Shown here in pieces: positions 28,489 through 39,021 of a stretch of 64,000 nucleotides of DNA; positions within the stretch are counted from its first letter, which is position 1, and each line of letters begins with the position of its first letter. Below the pieces are notes generated by a model. It made no database searches. It was not told where the DNA came from and saw only the letters and a program-made list of their open reading frames with translations. This DNA is from Methylocystis sp. MJC1 (GTDB taxonomy: Bacteria > Pseudomonadota > Alphaproteobacteria > Rhizobiales > Beijerinckiaceae). The position numbers and the translations under genes were made by a program. The stretch covers positions 1,711,001 through 1,775,000 of the forward strand of contig NZ_CP107558.1 of NCBI RefSeq assembly GCF_026427715.1, in the 5' to 3' direction.

Positions 28489-28776
28489 ATGTCTGTCGAT
28501 TCCGCGGTGGTTCGCCGCATCGCCCATCTTTCCCGCATCGCCGTCGACGAGAACGAGGTCGAGCGCCTGCGTGGCGAGCTCAACGCTATTCTCCATTTCG
28601 TCGAGACGCTGAGCGAAGTGGATGTCGAGAGCGTCGAGCCCATTGCTTCCGTTCTGCCGATGCAAATGAAGAAGCGCGCCGACGTGGTCACCGACGGCGG
28701 CATCGCCGAGGACGTGCTCGTCAACGCGCCGACCAAGGAAGATCACTATTTCGTCGTGCCGAAGGTGATCGAGTAA
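28489..28776 (+). CDS. gatC: Aspartyl/glutamyl-tRNA amidotransferase subunit C
   Basis: 95 residues. Linker subunit of the GatCAB enzyme that turns Glu-tRNA(Gln) or Asp-tRNA(Asn) into the correct Gln- or Asn-tRNA. Typical ends: [20 protein letters not shown] and the C-terminal YFVVPKVIE. Start at the ATG at 28489. gatA follows after 48 bases; gatB is further downstream at 31566. Confidence 0.95.
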   Translation: MSVDSAVVRRIAHLSRIAVDENEVERLRGELNAILHFVETLSEVDVESVEPIASVLPMQMKKRADVVTDGGIAEDVLVNAPTKEDHYFVVPKVIE

Positions 28777-28824
28777 AATCGCCGCCGGCCGAAACGTCCC
28801 GCTCCTTATATATAAAGAGACTCG

Positions 28825-30309
28825 ATGTCCGATCTCACGCATCTCACTCTCGCCGAGGCGCGCGACGCGCTCAAGTCGAAGAAAATCTCGGCCGTCGAAC
28901 TGACCAAGGCGCATCTTTCCGCAGTGGAAGACGCGCAGGCTCTCAATTGCTTCATCACCAAGACGCCGGAGCTCGCTTTAGAGCAGGCGGCTGCCAGCGA
29001 CGCGAAGCTTGCAAGCGGCGCGGCGGGCCCTCTCGAGGGACTGCCGCTCGGCATCAAGGATCTCTACTGCTCCAAGGGCGTGCGCACGACGGCGGCAAGC
29101 CGCATCCTCGACGATTTCACGCCCACTTATGAATCCACGGTCTCCGCCAATCTGCTGCGCGACGGCGCGGTGACGCTCGGAAAGCTCAATCTCGACGAAT
29201 TCGCCATGGGCTCGTCCAATGAGACGAGCGCTTTCGGTCCGGTCATTTCGCCGTGGAAACGCAAGGGCGATCCCGACGCCAAGATCGTTCCCGGCGGTTC
29301 TTCGGGCGGCTCTTCGGCGGCTGTCGCGGCGCGTTTGTGCCTCGGCGCCACGGCGACCGACACGGGCGGCTCGATCCGCCAGCCGGCGGCGTTCACTGGC
29401 ACGGTCGGCATCAAGCCGACCTATGGCCGCTGCTCGCGCTGGGGCATCGTCGCCTTCGCGTCGTCGCTCGATCAGGCGGGGCCGATCACGCGCACGGTTC
29501 GCGACGCGGCGATCATGCTGCGCTCCATGGCGGGCCATGATCCGAAAGACACGACCAGCGTCGACGCGCCCGTGCCAGATTACGAAGCAGCGATCGGCGC
29601 CTCGGTGAAGGGCCGCCGCATCGGCGTGCCGAAGGAATATCGCCTCGACGGCATCTCGGCCGAGATCGCCGCCTTTTGGGACCAGGGCGTCCAATGGCTG
29701 AAGGACGCGGGCGCCGAGATCGTTGAAATTTCGCTGCCGCATACGAAATACGCGCTCCCCACCTATTACATCATCGCGCCGGCGGAGGCGTCGTCTAACC
29801 TCGCCCGCTATGACGGCGTGCGCTACGGCCTGCGCGAGCAGGGCCGCGACATCATCGACATGTATGAGAAGACCCGCGCCAAGGGCTTTGGCGCGGAAGT
29901 GCGCCGTCGCATCATGATCGGCACCTATGTGCTCTCGGCGGGCTATTACGACGCTTATTATGTGCGTGCGCAGAAAGTGCGCAGCCTCATCAAGCGCGAT
30001 TTCGATCAGGCTTTCGCGGCTGGAGTCGACGCCGTGCTGACGCCGGCGACGCCATCGACCGCCTTTGCGCAAGGCGAGCAAGGTTCGACCGATCCGGTCG
30101 AAATGTACCTCAACGACGTCTTCACGGTGACGGTGAATATGGCGGGCCTGCCGGGCATCGCCGTGCCGGGCGGGCTCGCGGCCAATGGTCTGCCGCTCGG
30201 CCTGCAGCTCATCGGTCGCCCGTTCGACGAGGAGACTTTGTTCTCGCTCGCGCATGCTCTCGAGCAGGCGGCCCCGAAATTCGACTTCCCCGAACCTTGG
30301 TGGCGCTAA
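28825..30309 (+). CDS. gatA: Aspartyl/glutamyl-tRNA amidotransferase subunit A
   Basis: 494 residues. Amidase subunit that frees ammonia from glutamine and passes it to GatB. The amidase Lys lies in [10 protein letters not shown], and the Ser-rich stretch [16 protein letters not shown] with [11 protein letters not shown] gives the cis-Ser/Ser pair of the Ser-Ser-Lys triad. The stop TAA overlaps the ATG of the chorismate mutase gene by one base. Confidence 0.97.
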   Translation: MSDLTHLTLAEARDALKSKKISAVELTKAHLSAVEDAQALNCFITKTPELALEQAAASDAKLASGAAGPLEGLPLGIKDLYCSKGVRTTAASRILDDFTPTYESTVSANLLRDGAVTLGKLNLDEFAMGSSNETSAFGPVISPWKRKGDPDAKIVPGGSSGGSSAAVAARLCLGATATDTGGSIRQPAAFTGTVGIKPTYGRCSRWGIVAFASSLDQAGPITRTVRDAAIMLRSMAGHDPKDTTSVDAPVPDYEAAIGASVKGRRIGVPKEYRLDGISAEIAAFWDQGVQWLKDAGAEIVEISLPHTKYALPTYYIIAPAEASSNLARYDGVRYGLREQGRDIIDMYEKTRAKGFGAEVRRRIMIGTYVLSAGYYDAYYVRAQKVRSLIKRDFDQAFAAGVDAVLTPATPSTAFAQGEQGSTDPVEMYLNDVFTVTVNMAGLPGIAVPGGLAANGLPLGLQLIGRPFDEETLFSLAHALEQAAPKFDFPEPWWR

Positions 30310-30641
30310 TGAACAAGGCCGCCGCCGAGCCAAACATCGATGCGATGCGGGACGAAATGTCCGAGGTGCGCCGCATCATCGACGCGCTCGACGATGAGCT
30401 CGTCGCGCTGCTCGCCAAGCGTCAGCGCCAGATCGAGCGCGCCGCGAAAGTAAAGCCGGCGCTCGGCATTCCGGCGCGCGTGCCGGACCGCGTGGACGAA
30501 GTGCTGGCGCGCGTGCTCGGCGCCGCGCGGCGCGAGGGGCTCTCCGTCGAGGTCGCCATGAATCTATGGACGGCGATCATCGAGTGGTCGATTTCCTATG
30601 AGGAGCGGCTGATGGGAGATCGGGCGCCGAAGGGGGAGTGA
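30309..30641 (+). CDS. Chorismate mutase, AroQ type
   Basis: 110 residues. Rearranges chorismate to prephenate for Phe and Tyr synthesis. An all-helical AroQ fold: EVRRIIDALDDELVALLAKR at the start of helix 1, the basic pair in RQRQIERAAKVK, VPDRVDEVL, and a C-terminal helix AMNLWTAIIEWSISYEER. It starts on the last base of the gatA stop codon, an uncommon neighbour for gatCAB. Confidence 0.85.
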   Translation: MNKAAAEPNIDAMRDEMSEVRRIIDALDDELVALLAKRQRQIERAAKVKPALGIPARVPDRVDEVLARVLGAARREGLSVEVAMNLWTAIIEWSISYEERLMGDRAPKGE

Positions 30642-30711
30642 GCCCCTGCGATTGACGCCCGGCGTTGCACTGAGGTCGCCTGCTCGTTATCTTCATTCGG
30701 ATAACCAGGAC

Positions 30712-30972
30712 TTGCCGGACATCCTTCTGCATGACGTCCCGGACGATCTGAGACGGAAGCTCGAAGAAAGAGCGCGCGCGCACAGGCGCACTCTCGCCGA
30801 CGAGGCTGAACGGCTTTTGGAGAGCGCCCTGGCGGAGCCAGAGTCTTCAAAAGCGGAGCTCCGGCAGCGCCTTGGCGCACTCTTTGCTGGGTTATTTCCC
30901 GTCAAATATCGCGGCGACGATTTTGTTTCTCTCCGGGACCCGACGGAGCGGCCGCCCCCGTCTGTTGAATGA
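30712..30972 (+). CDS. Ribbon-helix-helix antitoxin (FitA/VapB type)
   Basis: 86 residues from a TTG at 30712, which gives the usual FitA-like start (M)PDILLHDVPDDLRRKL followed by RAHRRTLADEAERLLESAL. A TTG at 30652 is an alternative. The first strand and two helices would bind operator DNA; the C-terminal half would wrap the PIN toxin. The stop overlaps the start of the toxin gene by ATGA, the classical coupling, but that toxin is broken. Confidence 0.7.
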   Translation: MPDILLHDVPDDLRRKLEERARAHRRTLADEAERLLESALAEPESSKAELRQRLGALFAGLFPVKYRGDDFVSLRDPTERPPPSVE

Positions 30973-31165
30973 TCCTGCTCGACACCAATATTGTCTCGGA
31001 GTTCATTAAACCCACGCCGAACGAGCGAGGCGCGGGCGCTCATTTGCAGTGGTCGATATCATGATAGCCGCAATCGCCCCGGCTCACACGATGACGCTCA
31101 CGGCTCGCAATACCAGCGATTTCGATGGCCTCGACATCCCCTTAATCGATCCCTTTACCGCCTGA
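30969..31165 (+). pseudogene. Remnant of a FitB/VapC PIN-domain toxin
   Basis: The first frame reads MILLDTNIVSEFIKPTP, the normal start of a FitB toxin with the first catalytic Asp, then hits a stop at 31062. From 31052 a different frame reads VDIMIAAIAPAHTMTLTARN and ends DGLDIPLIDPFTA, the normal C-terminus with the last acidic motif (TARNTSDFDG). Roughly 70-75 middle residues are gone and the two ends are out of frame, so the nuclease should be dead. Confidence 0.85.
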
Positions 31166-31477
31166 TTACGCGCCTCCCTCCGTACCAGGCGGCTCCGCCT
31201 TCCCCTTGCGCTGCGTCCGCTTCACCCGCACGAAGCCATTCTTGATCGACCATCTCAGAAGCCGCCGCGACAGCCGGCCGGCCGGCCGCCAATGTGGGGC
31301 CAGGATCGCCAGCCCCACCGGCGCCATCCACATGCCAAAAACGGGCAGCGGCGACAGCAACGTCCCGCCGATGATGAGGCCTACGCCGACCGGCACGGCG
31401 ACTTGAGGCGGCGCGCCGCGCATCCGGGCGATGAGGCCGTTCTTGCGGTTCGCAGGCTGCTCTTTATCCGTCGCCAT
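31166..31477 (-). CDS. Small membrane protein, 103 residues
   Basis: A central pair of hydrophobic segments ([16 protein letters not shown] and [15 protein letters not shown], about 26-62) is flanked by basic ends, with [17 protein letters not shown] and a Lys/Pro-rich C-terminus. Similar short proteins occur across alphaproteobacteria without assigned function. Its stop abuts the broken toxin gene and it is divergent from gatB. Confidence 0.65.
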   Translation of the reverse strand: MATDKEQPANRKNGLIARMRGAPPQVAVPVGVGLIIGGTLLSPLPVFGMWMAPVGLAILAPHWRPAGRLSRRLLRWSIKNGFVRVKRTQRKGKAEPPGTEGGA

Positions 31478-31565
31478 GCGCTGGCCTCCTCTTCGCGCCT
31501 TCTCGCCCGTTCCGCTCGCGCGCGCCGTGGTCTATATGAAAGGCCAAAGGTCCAGCGAGGAAAAT

Positions 31566-33035
31566 ATGGCGACACAGGCGGCTCCTTCAAAGCTCATTAA
31601 AGGCGCGACCGGCGACTGGGAAGTGATCATCGGCATGGAAATCCATGCGCAGGTGACGAGCAAGGCCAAGCTCTTCTCGGGCGCCTCAGCGGAATATGGC
31701 GGCGCGCCGAACGATCATGTCTCTCTGGTCGATGCGGCCATGCCGGGCATGCTGCCCGTCATCAACGAGGAATGCGTCAAGCAGGCGGTCCGCACGGGGC
31801 TCGGCCTCGAGGCGCAGATCAATCATCGCTCGGTCTTCGACCGAAAGAATTATTTCTATCCCGATCTGCCGCAGGGCTATCAGATCTCGCAGTTCAAGCA
31901 TCCAATCGTCGGCGAGGGACAGGTCATTGTCGACGTGTCGCCGACCGAGCGGATCACCGTCGGCATCGAGCGCCTGCATCTCGAACAGGACGCCGGCAAG
32001 TCGCTGCACGATCTCTCGCCCAGCGAAAGCCACGTCGATCTCAACCGCAGCGGCGTCGCCTTGATGGAGATCGTCTCCAAGCCCGACCTGCGCTCGGCCG
32101 AAGAAGCGCGCGCCTATGTGACCAAGCTGCGCGCGCTGCTGCGCTACATTGGCTCATGCGACGGCAATATGGAGCAGGGGTCGCTGCGCGCCGACGTCAA
32201 TGTCTCGGTGCGCCGTCCGGGCGCGCCGCTCGGCACGCGCTGCGAGATCAAGAACGTCAACTCCATTCGCTTCATCGGTCAGGCGATCGAGGTCGAGGCG
32301 CGCCGCCAGATCGGCATTCTCGAAGACGGCGGCAAGATCGATCAGGAGACGCGTCTCTTCGATCCCGGCAAAGGCGAGACGCGCTCTATGCGCTCCAAGG
32401 AGGAAGCGCATGACTATCGCTATTTCCCCGACCCCGATCTGCTGCCGCTCGAATTCGACCAGGCTTTTGTCGACGCGCTGAAGGCGGAGCTGCCGGAACT
32501 GCCGGATGCAAAGCGCGCACGCTTCATCGAGCAGTACGGCTTGCCGCCCTATGACGCCGGCGTGCTGGTGATGGAGAAGGCCAGCGCCGACTTCTTCGAG
32601 GAGACTGCGAAGGGTCGCGACGCAAAGCTTGCGGCCAATTGGGTCATCAACGAACTCTTCGGACGACTCAACAAGGAAGGTCTCGACGTCACGCGCTCGC
32701 CCGTGTCGGCGCAGGCGCTCGGCGCCATCGTCGATTTGATTTCGAGCAATGTCATCTCGGGCAAGATCGCCAAGGACCTCTTCGAGATCGTGTGGACCGA
32801 AGGCGGCGACCCGAGAGAGATCGTCGAGACGCGGGGCATGAAGCAGGTGACAGATACCGGCGCCATCGAAGCCGCGATCGACGCCGTCATCGCCGCGAAC
32901 CCGGATAAGGTCGAGCAGGCGAAGGCGAAGCCGACAATGCTCGGCTGGTTCGTCGGACAGGTGATGAAACAGACGGGCGGAAAGGCGAATCCGCAGGCCG
33001 TGAACGATCTGCTGAAGCAGAAATTGGGCATCTGA
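31566..33035 (+). CDS. gatB: Aspartyl/glutamyl-tRNA amidotransferase subunit B
   Basis: 489 residues. Binds the mischarged tRNA and carries out ATP-dependent transamidation with GatA-delivered ammonia. Hallmarks: [20 protein letters not shown], the family signature region around [30 protein letters not shown], and the C-terminal YqeY-like tail ending [10 protein letters not shown]. The ATG at 31566 follows GAGGAAA; an ATG ten codons upstream is possible. It is separated from gatCA by the chorismate mutase, toxin remnant and a reverse gene. Confidence 0.97.
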   Translation: MATQAAPSKLIKGATGDWEVIIGMEIHAQVTSKAKLFSGASAEYGGAPNDHVSLVDAAMPGMLPVINEECVKQAVRTGLGLEAQINHRSVFDRKNYFYPDLPQGYQISQFKHPIVGEGQVIVDVSPTERITVGIERLHLEQDAGKSLHDLSPSESHVDLNRSGVALMEIVSKPDLRSAEEARAYVTKLRALLRYIGSCDGNMEQGSLRADVNVSVRRPGAPLGTRCEIKNVNSIRFIGQAIEVEARRQIGILEDGGKIDQETRLFDPGKGETRSMRSKEEAHDYRYFPDPDLLPLEFDQAFVDALKAELPELPDAKRARFIEQYGLPPYDAGVLVMEKASADFFEETAKGRDAKLAANWVINELFGRLNKEGLDVTRSPVSAQALGAIVDLISSNVISGKIAKDLFEIVWTEGGDPREIVETRGMKQVTDTGAIEAAIDAVIAANPDKVEQAKAKPTMLGWFVGQVMKQTGGKANPQAVNDLLKQKLGI

Positions 33036-33068
33036 GCGACGCCCTTTTCGATCCTGAATCGAATCACA

Positions 33069-33126
33069 ATCGGCTTCGGCTTGCGCGATTTTTCATTTTG
33101 CGCACTGCCGAAGCCGATATTTTTTT
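33069..33126 (+). terminator. Terminator of gatB
   Basis: Perfect 12-bp stem ATCGGCTTCGGC (33069-33080) and GCCGAAGCCGAT (33107-33118), with inner TGCGC/GCGCA pairing in the loop, running into a T-run. A second T9 tract follows at about 33150. Confidence 0.85.
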
Positions 33127-33670
33127 GCGCTTCGGCCGCCTTCGCACAATTTTTTTTTGTTGTGTCGCCCAAGCGACATTGCATCAAATGAGCTCGACTC
33201 AACCGTTTGAAAACGAGCGCTGGTCTTCGCGATCAATCATGCGCCGCGCGTTGCGCGGGATGCGCCGCGCAGATGTATTTTAGAGCCCGTTCAAGACTTG
33301 CGCGCAGCCTTGACAAAATGCAGTCTGATTCAAGCTAGCGTGAAGAAAAACAAGTAATTGAAATGCATCTGCGCGCTGCTTCGTCGTCATAGGTCGCTTC
33401 CAAAGCGCATGTTGCTCGCATGCTGCGAAGGTCAAAATGGCGGGCAAATTTTGAATGCGCGAACCTCGGCGAAAGCATTTCCTAGCCGCTTCGATAAGAG
33501 ATCGGACACGCTCATCTTCATTGTCGAACATCGGATGCGGCAATGCGAAATGCGTTGTAACGCTTACTTCTCGAGTGGCGCCACTTGAACCAGCAATTAA
33601 CCACGTTACGCTAATTGCGCGTATTGTCGGTCGACCATAATTCCGGCAATTCGGATCAAGGGGACTTATT
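33127..33670 (+). promoter_or_regulatory. Region upstream of the histone-like gene
   Basis: 540 bases with no supported gene; short frames on both strands lack ribosome sites. It contains an exact TTGACA at 33310-33315 with AGCTAG 17 bases later (33333-33338), a candidate sigma70 promoter that would give a leader of about 330 bases for the histone-like gene, or a separate short RNA. Confidence 0.4.
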
Positions 33671-34030
33671 ATGGCGAGAGCTACAACGAAGCGTAAGCCG
33701 GCCAAGAAGGCAGCGGCGAAGAAGGGTGCGCGTAAAACCGCCACCAAGAAGGCGGCGACGAAGAAACGCGCGACGAAGAAGACGGCTGCGAAGAAGAGCG
33801 TCCGCAAAACCGCCACGAAGAAGACTGCTCGCAAGGCCGTCCGCAAGGTAGCGACGAAGAAGCGCGCCGTCACCAAGAAGGCGACGACGAAGAAGCGCGC
33901 GACCAAGAAGGCGACCGTCAAGAGAACGACCGTCAAGAGGTCAGCCGTCAAAAAGGCGACCGCCAAAAAGCGCGCGCCCCGCAAGGTGAAGATCGCTCCG
34001 CCAGAAACGCCGACCGAGGGCGCCGCCTAA
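33671..34030 (+). CDS. Histone H1-like Lys/Ala-rich DNA-binding protein
   Basis: 119 residues, over half Lys, Ala, Thr and Arg, built of short repeats of the KKAATKKRATKK type, with an acidic Pro/Glu/Ala tail. Proteins of this make-up (similar to the C-terminal domain of eukaryotic H1, to Chlamydia Hc1/Hc2 and Bordetella BpH1) coat DNA and condense the nucleoid. The repetitive GC-rich sequence also leaves a long open frame on the opposite strand, which I treat as an artefact. Own transcription unit. Confidence 0.85.
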   Translation: MARATTKRKPAKKAAAKKGARKTATKKAATKKRATKKTAAKKSVRKTATKKTARKAVRKVATKKRAVTKKATTKKRATKKATVKRTTVKRSAVKKATAKKRAPRKVKIAPPETPTEGAA

Positions 34031-34165
34031 AGGCGTTTTCGTCATGCGCGATCGGAAGAGGGTCGCGCGTCACGAATGCGTGCTTTGCGCAAAATCCCAG
34101 TCGCCCGGGCGCGCGTCTTGCCGACGCGTCCCGGGCGAAGTTGCTTCAGCGGGCCGCTTTCGGCG

Positions 34166-34633
34166 TCAGCGCGTCAGGCACTCTGTCGCAAAATCGCGCC
34201 ACAACGGCACAGCGGCGCGCGATACGCGCTTGTGCTTTTCCCATTCCTCGGCGCAGGCTCGCATGCGTTCGCGTGAGGCGCGCGGCAGCATGGGCGGCGG
34301 CGCTGATGTGTCGAGCGGCGGCGTCGGCAGCGCTGCGCCCTCATCAGTTTGCGGCGCTGCAGGCGCAGGCGGCTGCTTCGCGGCGCCTTGAGGCGTCGTG
34401 GCTTCGGACGGCTTAGACGCCCCCGATTTCGTCACGGCGGGCTTCTTCGCGCCTTTCGCAGGCGCCTTGGTCTTCGCGGCCTGGCTCGGCGGCTCGCGAG
34501 GCGGCGTCGCGGGCTGCGTCTGCTGCGCAAGGACAGGCGCCGCCGCGAGGAGGGCCGCGCCGAGAAAGGCCCCAAGAAACACGGCGGCGGGCCTAGTGAA
34601 TGGCGTTGGCCGGAGGCGTTCCGCGGCGATCAT
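34166..34633 (-). CDS. Secreted Ala/Pro-rich protein with PsiF-like C-terminal motif
   Basis: 155 residues from the ATG at 34633, preceded by GGAAGA. A signal peptide ends near VLAQ, a long Pro/Ala/Lys-rich linker follows, and a C-terminal helix-rich motif SRERMRACAEEWEKHKR with WRDFATECLTR contains two Cys that could pair. This Cys motif is common at the ends of small periplasmic proteins in Hyphomicrobiales. Function unknown. Divergent from hemB. Confidence 0.65.
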   Translation of the reverse strand: MIAAERLRPTPFTRPAAVFLGAFLGAALLAAAPVLAQQTQPATPPREPPSQAAKTKAPAKGAKKPAVTKSGASKPSEATTPQGAAKQPPAPAAPQTDEGAALPTPPLDTSAPPPMLPRASRERMRACAEEWEKHKRVSRAAVPLWRDFATECLTR

Positions 34634-34737
34634 TTCATCTTCCAATGCGCGCAAGGCTCGCGCGCCATATCTGTCTATAGCGGAGTCGAAAGGCGCCGTC
34701 GCGCATGTTAAGGCGTCCGCGACAAGAGGAGGCGTGA

Positions 34738-35754
<1,017 letters not shown>

Positions 35755-35757
35755 GCG

Positions 35758-36201
35758 TCAGGCTGCGCGATCGCGCAGATTGCGGACGCGGTCGTGGTTT
35801 TCTCGCACGCCGCGATACTGCCGATCGATAATCGCATGCACGCGCGGCGGAAGAGGCTTGGCGACGGCGATCTCATAGGCCGACTTGGCCACGTCCTCGC
35901 CGCGCTCGACCTCTTCGAGGATAGCCTTGTCGCTCCGCGCCGTGATGAAGGATTTGACGTTGGTCCAGAGTCGATGCAGCGCGCCCGCAATAGAGGTTGA
36001 CCGTGCGGGCGTTCCGCCGAGCTGCGAGATCTCCGACTCGAGCTCGCGCGCGCCGGTCGCGCAGCGTTGGGCTGCGGTCTCGAAGACGGTCTTGAGCTGA
36101 GGGTCCTGCGCCTGTTCGGCCGCCGTGCGGAAGCCTTGTTCGCCGTCGCGGCTGATCTCGACAAGATTGTTGAGCGTCTGGATGACTTCTTTGTTTTCCA
36201 T
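35758..36201 (-). CDS. DUF2383 / PA2169-type four-helix protein
   Basis: 147 residues from the ATG at 36201 behind GGGAGGAGG. Begins MENKEVIQTLNNLVEISRDG; four amphipathic helices include FRTAAEQAQD, FETAAQRCATGARELESEI, SDKAILEEVERGEDVAKSAY and PRVHAIIDRQYRGVRENHD. The pattern matches the ferritin-like DUF2383 family often linked to stress conditions, without a known biochemical role. Convergent with hemB with a gap of only three bases. Confidence 0.85.
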   Translation of the reverse strand: MENKEVIQTLNNLVEISRDGEQGFRTAAEQAQDPQLKTVFETAAQRCATGARELESEISQLGGTPARSTSIAGALHRLWTNVKSFITARSDKAILEEVERGEDVAKSAYEIAVAKPLPPRVHAIIDRQYRGVRENHDRVRNLRDRAA

Positions 36202-36572
36202 CTTGCGCCTCCTCCCGGCAGGTTTTGCGTGGACGAAAACCAGAGGCGGCGCTCTTTGTTCCGCGGTCAGCGGGCCGCGCGGCGGAGAGCCTCGATTGTT
36301 TCGAGCAGTTTCTCCGCTTCCGGGCAGCCCAGTCCTCTGACGGAGCCGATCAGACGGCAGCCCATGATCACGATAACGCATGCCGAATTTCCCTTGAGCG
36401 GCGTTCGCGATAGGTAAAGGCGAAGCCGGCGCCACAAGCTTGCGCCGTCTGATCTTCCCGGCTTTTCGACGCGCAACGGGGTTGCCAAAGCTGGCCGCGC
36501 GTGGTTTGCCTGTTCGCCAAAGGCGGCGCTTGACAGTCGCCGTGCGCCAACCTTTCCGGTTCAGCTCCGACG
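36202..36572. other. Gap between the DUF2383 and DUF1036 genes
   Basis: 370 bases containing the divergent control regions of both neighbours. Short frames exist on both strands but none has a ribosome site or recognisable product. I see no RNA gene or repeat here. Confidence 0.4.
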
Positions 36573-36998
36573 ATGATGAGACGCCTGCTGCTCCCCGTTG
36601 TTGCGATGGGTCTGGCCCAGACGGCGCCGGCGCGCGCCGATTTTCGCCTCTGCAACAACACGAATGTACGGGTGAGCGTCGCAATCGCCTATACGGACGG
36701 AAAAAACTGGCTTTCCGAGGGGTGGTGGAATCTCCGGCCCTCCGTCTGCGAGACCCTGCTGCGCGGGCCGCTCGCCGCGCAATTTTACTATGTCTATGCG
36801 ATGGATGAGCGTGGCGGCGAATGGAAGGGCAAAGCTTTCATGTGCACCCGTGACCGCGAATTCCGAATCGACGGACGTGAGGATTGTTTTGCGCGGGGTT
36901 ACGAGCGGACGGGTTTCTTCGAGATCGACACGGGACGAGACGCCAAGAGCTGGACGGTGCAACTTACCGATCCAAACGCCGCGCCGTCCGCCCAATGA
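36573..36998 (+). CDS. DUF1036 family secreted protein
   Basis: 141 residues. Signal peptide (cut near ARA/DF at 22), then FRLCNNTNVRVSVAIAYTDG, EGWWNLRPSVCETLL and FMCTRDREFRIDGREDCFARGY, with four Cys likely in two disulfides. This matches the DUF1036 family of periplasmic proteins, whose function is not known. pyk follows after 48 bases on the same strand, possibly co-transcribed. Confidence 0.85.
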   Translation: MMRRLLLPVVAMGLAQTAPARADFRLCNNTNVRVSVAIAYTDGKNWLSEGWWNLRPSVCETLLRGPLAAQFYYVYAMDERGGEWKGKAFMCTRDREFRIDGREDCFARGYERTGFFEIDTGRDAKSWTVQLTDPNAAPSAQ

Positions 36999-37046
36999 CA
37001 TAGAGCCGCGCTATAGCGGTCGCGAGAAAAGGATTCGAGAACGAAA

Positions 37047-38495
37047 ATGAGAAGGCTCAGGCGGACCAAGATCATCGCGACGCTCGGACCGGCGACGGTC
37101 GACAAGGCGGTCATCGCCGGTCTCGTGCGCGCGGGCGCCGACGTATTCCGCATCAATATGAGCCACACCGACCATGCGGCTCTCGCCAATTACGTCCGCG
37201 TCATTCGCGAGATCGAGGCTGAGATGTCGCAGGCGATCGGCATTCTGGTCGATCTCCAGGGCCCCAAGCTGCGCATCGGCGCCTTCGAGGAGGGCTCCGT
37301 CCATCTGCGCAAGGGCGACGTCTTCATCCTCGATTCCGACCCCACGCCCGGCGACGTCACGCGCGTGCGTCTGCCGCATCCCGAAATCCTCGCGGCGCTC
37401 AAAGTGGGCGACACCGTGCTGATCGACGATGGCCGCGTGCGGATGCATGTGGTCGAAGCCGCGCCCGACCGCGCCCACGCGGTTGTCGACGTCGCCGGCC
37501 GGCTCTCCAACCGCAAGGGCGTGAGCCTGCCGGATACGGAAATCCCGATCACCTCGATGACCACGAAGGACCGCGCCGATCTCGACGCTGCGCTGGAGCA
37601 GGGCATCGATTGGGTCGCCATCTCCTTCGTCCAGCGGGCCGAGGACGTGGTCGAAGTGAAGCGGATCACTAAGGGACGCGCCCTGGTGATGGCCAAGATC
37701 GAAAAGCCTCAGGCCATTCACCGTCTCGACGAGGTGATCGAGGTCTCCGACGCGCTGATGGTGGCGCGCGGCGATCTTGGCGTCGAGGTGCCGCTCGAGC
37801 GCGTGCCCGGCCTGCAAAAGCGCATCAACCGTTCGGCGCGCCGTCTCGGTAAGCCTGTCGTCATCGCGACTCAGATGCTGGAGTCGATGATCCTTTCGCC
37901 GCTGCCGACGCGCGCCGAGGTCTCGGACGTAGCGACGGCGGTTTTCGAGGGCGCCGACGCCGTGATGCTTTCCGCGGAGAGCGCAGCCGGCCAATATCCG
38001 CAGGACGCCGTGGCGACCATGAGCCGCATCGCGGAGGAGGTCGAGACGGATGCGGTGTTCCGCTCGATCATCAACGCCCAGCGCGGCGAGCTGGCCAATC
38101 CGACCTACGCCGACGCCATCGCGGTGGCGGCGCGCGACGTCGCGCAGACGCTGCACTCCAAGGCGATATGCGCCTGGACGTCATCGGGCACGACAGCCCT
38201 GCGCATCGCCCGCGAACGCCCGCAGTCGCCGATCCTGGCCTTGACGCCAAAGCGCGACACCGCGCGGCGGCTGGCGCTGGTCTGGGGCGTCCACGCGCTT
38301 GAGACGCGCGACGCCACGGATATCGAGGATATGGTGAAGCGCGCTTGCGAATATTCCAAGAGCGAGGGGTTCGGCGAGGACGGCGACCGCGTCATCATCG
38401 TCGCCGGCATGCCCTTCGGCTCGCCCGGCGCGACGAATATGATCCGCATCGCGCATATCAGCGACGAGGACGGGATGGGCGGCGACGCGCCCTGA
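37047..38495 (+). CDS. pyk: Pyruvate kinase
   Basis: 482 residues. Makes pyruvate and ATP from phosphoenolpyruvate. N-terminal RRTKIIATLGPAT; DVFRINMSH with substrate-binding Arg/Asn; the catalytic Lys lies in VMAKIEKPQAI; metal Glu/Asp in MVARGDLGVEVP; PVVIATQMLESMI; and a complete C-terminal allosteric domain (TSSGTTALRIARERP). Common in methanotrophs despite their main carbon flow through the serine cycle. Confidence 0.95.
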   Translation: MRRLRRTKIIATLGPATVDKAVIAGLVRAGADVFRINMSHTDHAALANYVRVIREIEAEMSQAIGILVDLQGPKLRIGAFEEGSVHLRKGDVFILDSDPTPGDVTRVRLPHPEILAALKVGDTVLIDDGRVRMHVVEAAPDRAHAVVDVAGRLSNRKGVSLPDTEIPITSMTTKDRADLDAALEQGIDWVAISFVQRAEDVVEVKRITKGRALVMAKIEKPQAIHRLDEVIEVSDALMVARGDLGVEVPLERVPGLQKRINRSARRLGKPVVIATQMLESMILSPLPTRAEVSDVATAVFEGADAVMLSAESAAGQYPQDAVATMSRIAEEVETDAVFRSIINAQRGELANPTYADAIAVAARDVAQTLHSKAICAWTSSGTTALRIARERPQSPILALTPKRDTARRLALVWGVHALETRDATDIEDMVKRACEYSKSEGFGEDGDRVIIVAGMPFGSPGATNMIRIAHISDEDGMGGDAP

Positions 38496-38520
38496 TCCGA
38501 GGAAAGGGGCGGCCGCGATC

Positions 38521-39021
38521 CTACTTCGCGGCCCGCCACTCCATCATCACAGTCGCTCGTCCTGAAAGCGTGTTGGCGCCCCTGCCAACCTCGGTGAAGC
38601 CGCGGCGCTGGTAGAAGCGGATGGCGCGCATGTTGTCCGAATTCACGTCCAGGCGCACGACGCCGGGGGATAGCGCGCGGGCGGCCGTCATCAGCGCCTC
38701 TGCATAGCCGTCGCCTTTATAAGCGGGACCAACGCATATCTGGTCGAGCCAGCCGGTTTCGGGATCGATGATCACGAATCCCGCGAGCCGCTCACCGCTG
38801 TCGGCGAAAATGCAGAGAGTGGCCGCGCCTTTGGCCTCGAGCGCCGCGATCTGCCGCGTCAGCCAGTCGCGCCGGGCGTCGAAATCGATCTCCGGATAGG
38901 CCGCGCGCCAGGAGTCCACCCAAAGATCGAGCATCTCCGGCAAGTCTGCATCCCTGCGGTGGCGCAAGTGCGGCGCCGGCGCCGCGCAGGCGGCGGCGTC
39001 CGAACCGGGGCAGGCGGTCAC
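38521..39021 (-). CDS. GNAT family N-acetyltransferase
   Basis: 166 residues. The acetyl-CoA loop is seen as ICVGPAYKGDGYAEALM, and the C-terminal VRLDVNSDNMRAIRFYQRRGF with EVGRGANT is the usual last helix and strand. Substrate not predictable. The start overlaps the stop of suhB by four bases, so the two are translated together. Confidence 0.85.
   Translation of the reverse strand: MTACPGSDAAACAAPAPHLRHRRDADLPEMLDLWVDSWRAAYPEIDFDARRDWLTRQIAALEAKGAATLCIFADSGERLAGFVIIDPETGWLDQICVGPAYKGDGYAEALMTAARALSPGVVRLDVNSDNMRAIRFYQRRGFTEVGRGANTLSGRATVMMEWRAAK

Noticed and set aside
28978..30333. 451-codon minus-strand frame antisense to gatA
   Set aside because: Shadow of gatA with low-complexity Arg/Ala composition.
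33280..33984. Minus-strand frame opposite the histone-like gene
   Set aside because: Opposite the Lys/Ala repeats the frame reads as Phe/Val/Ala repeats, an artefact of codon bias; no ribosome site.
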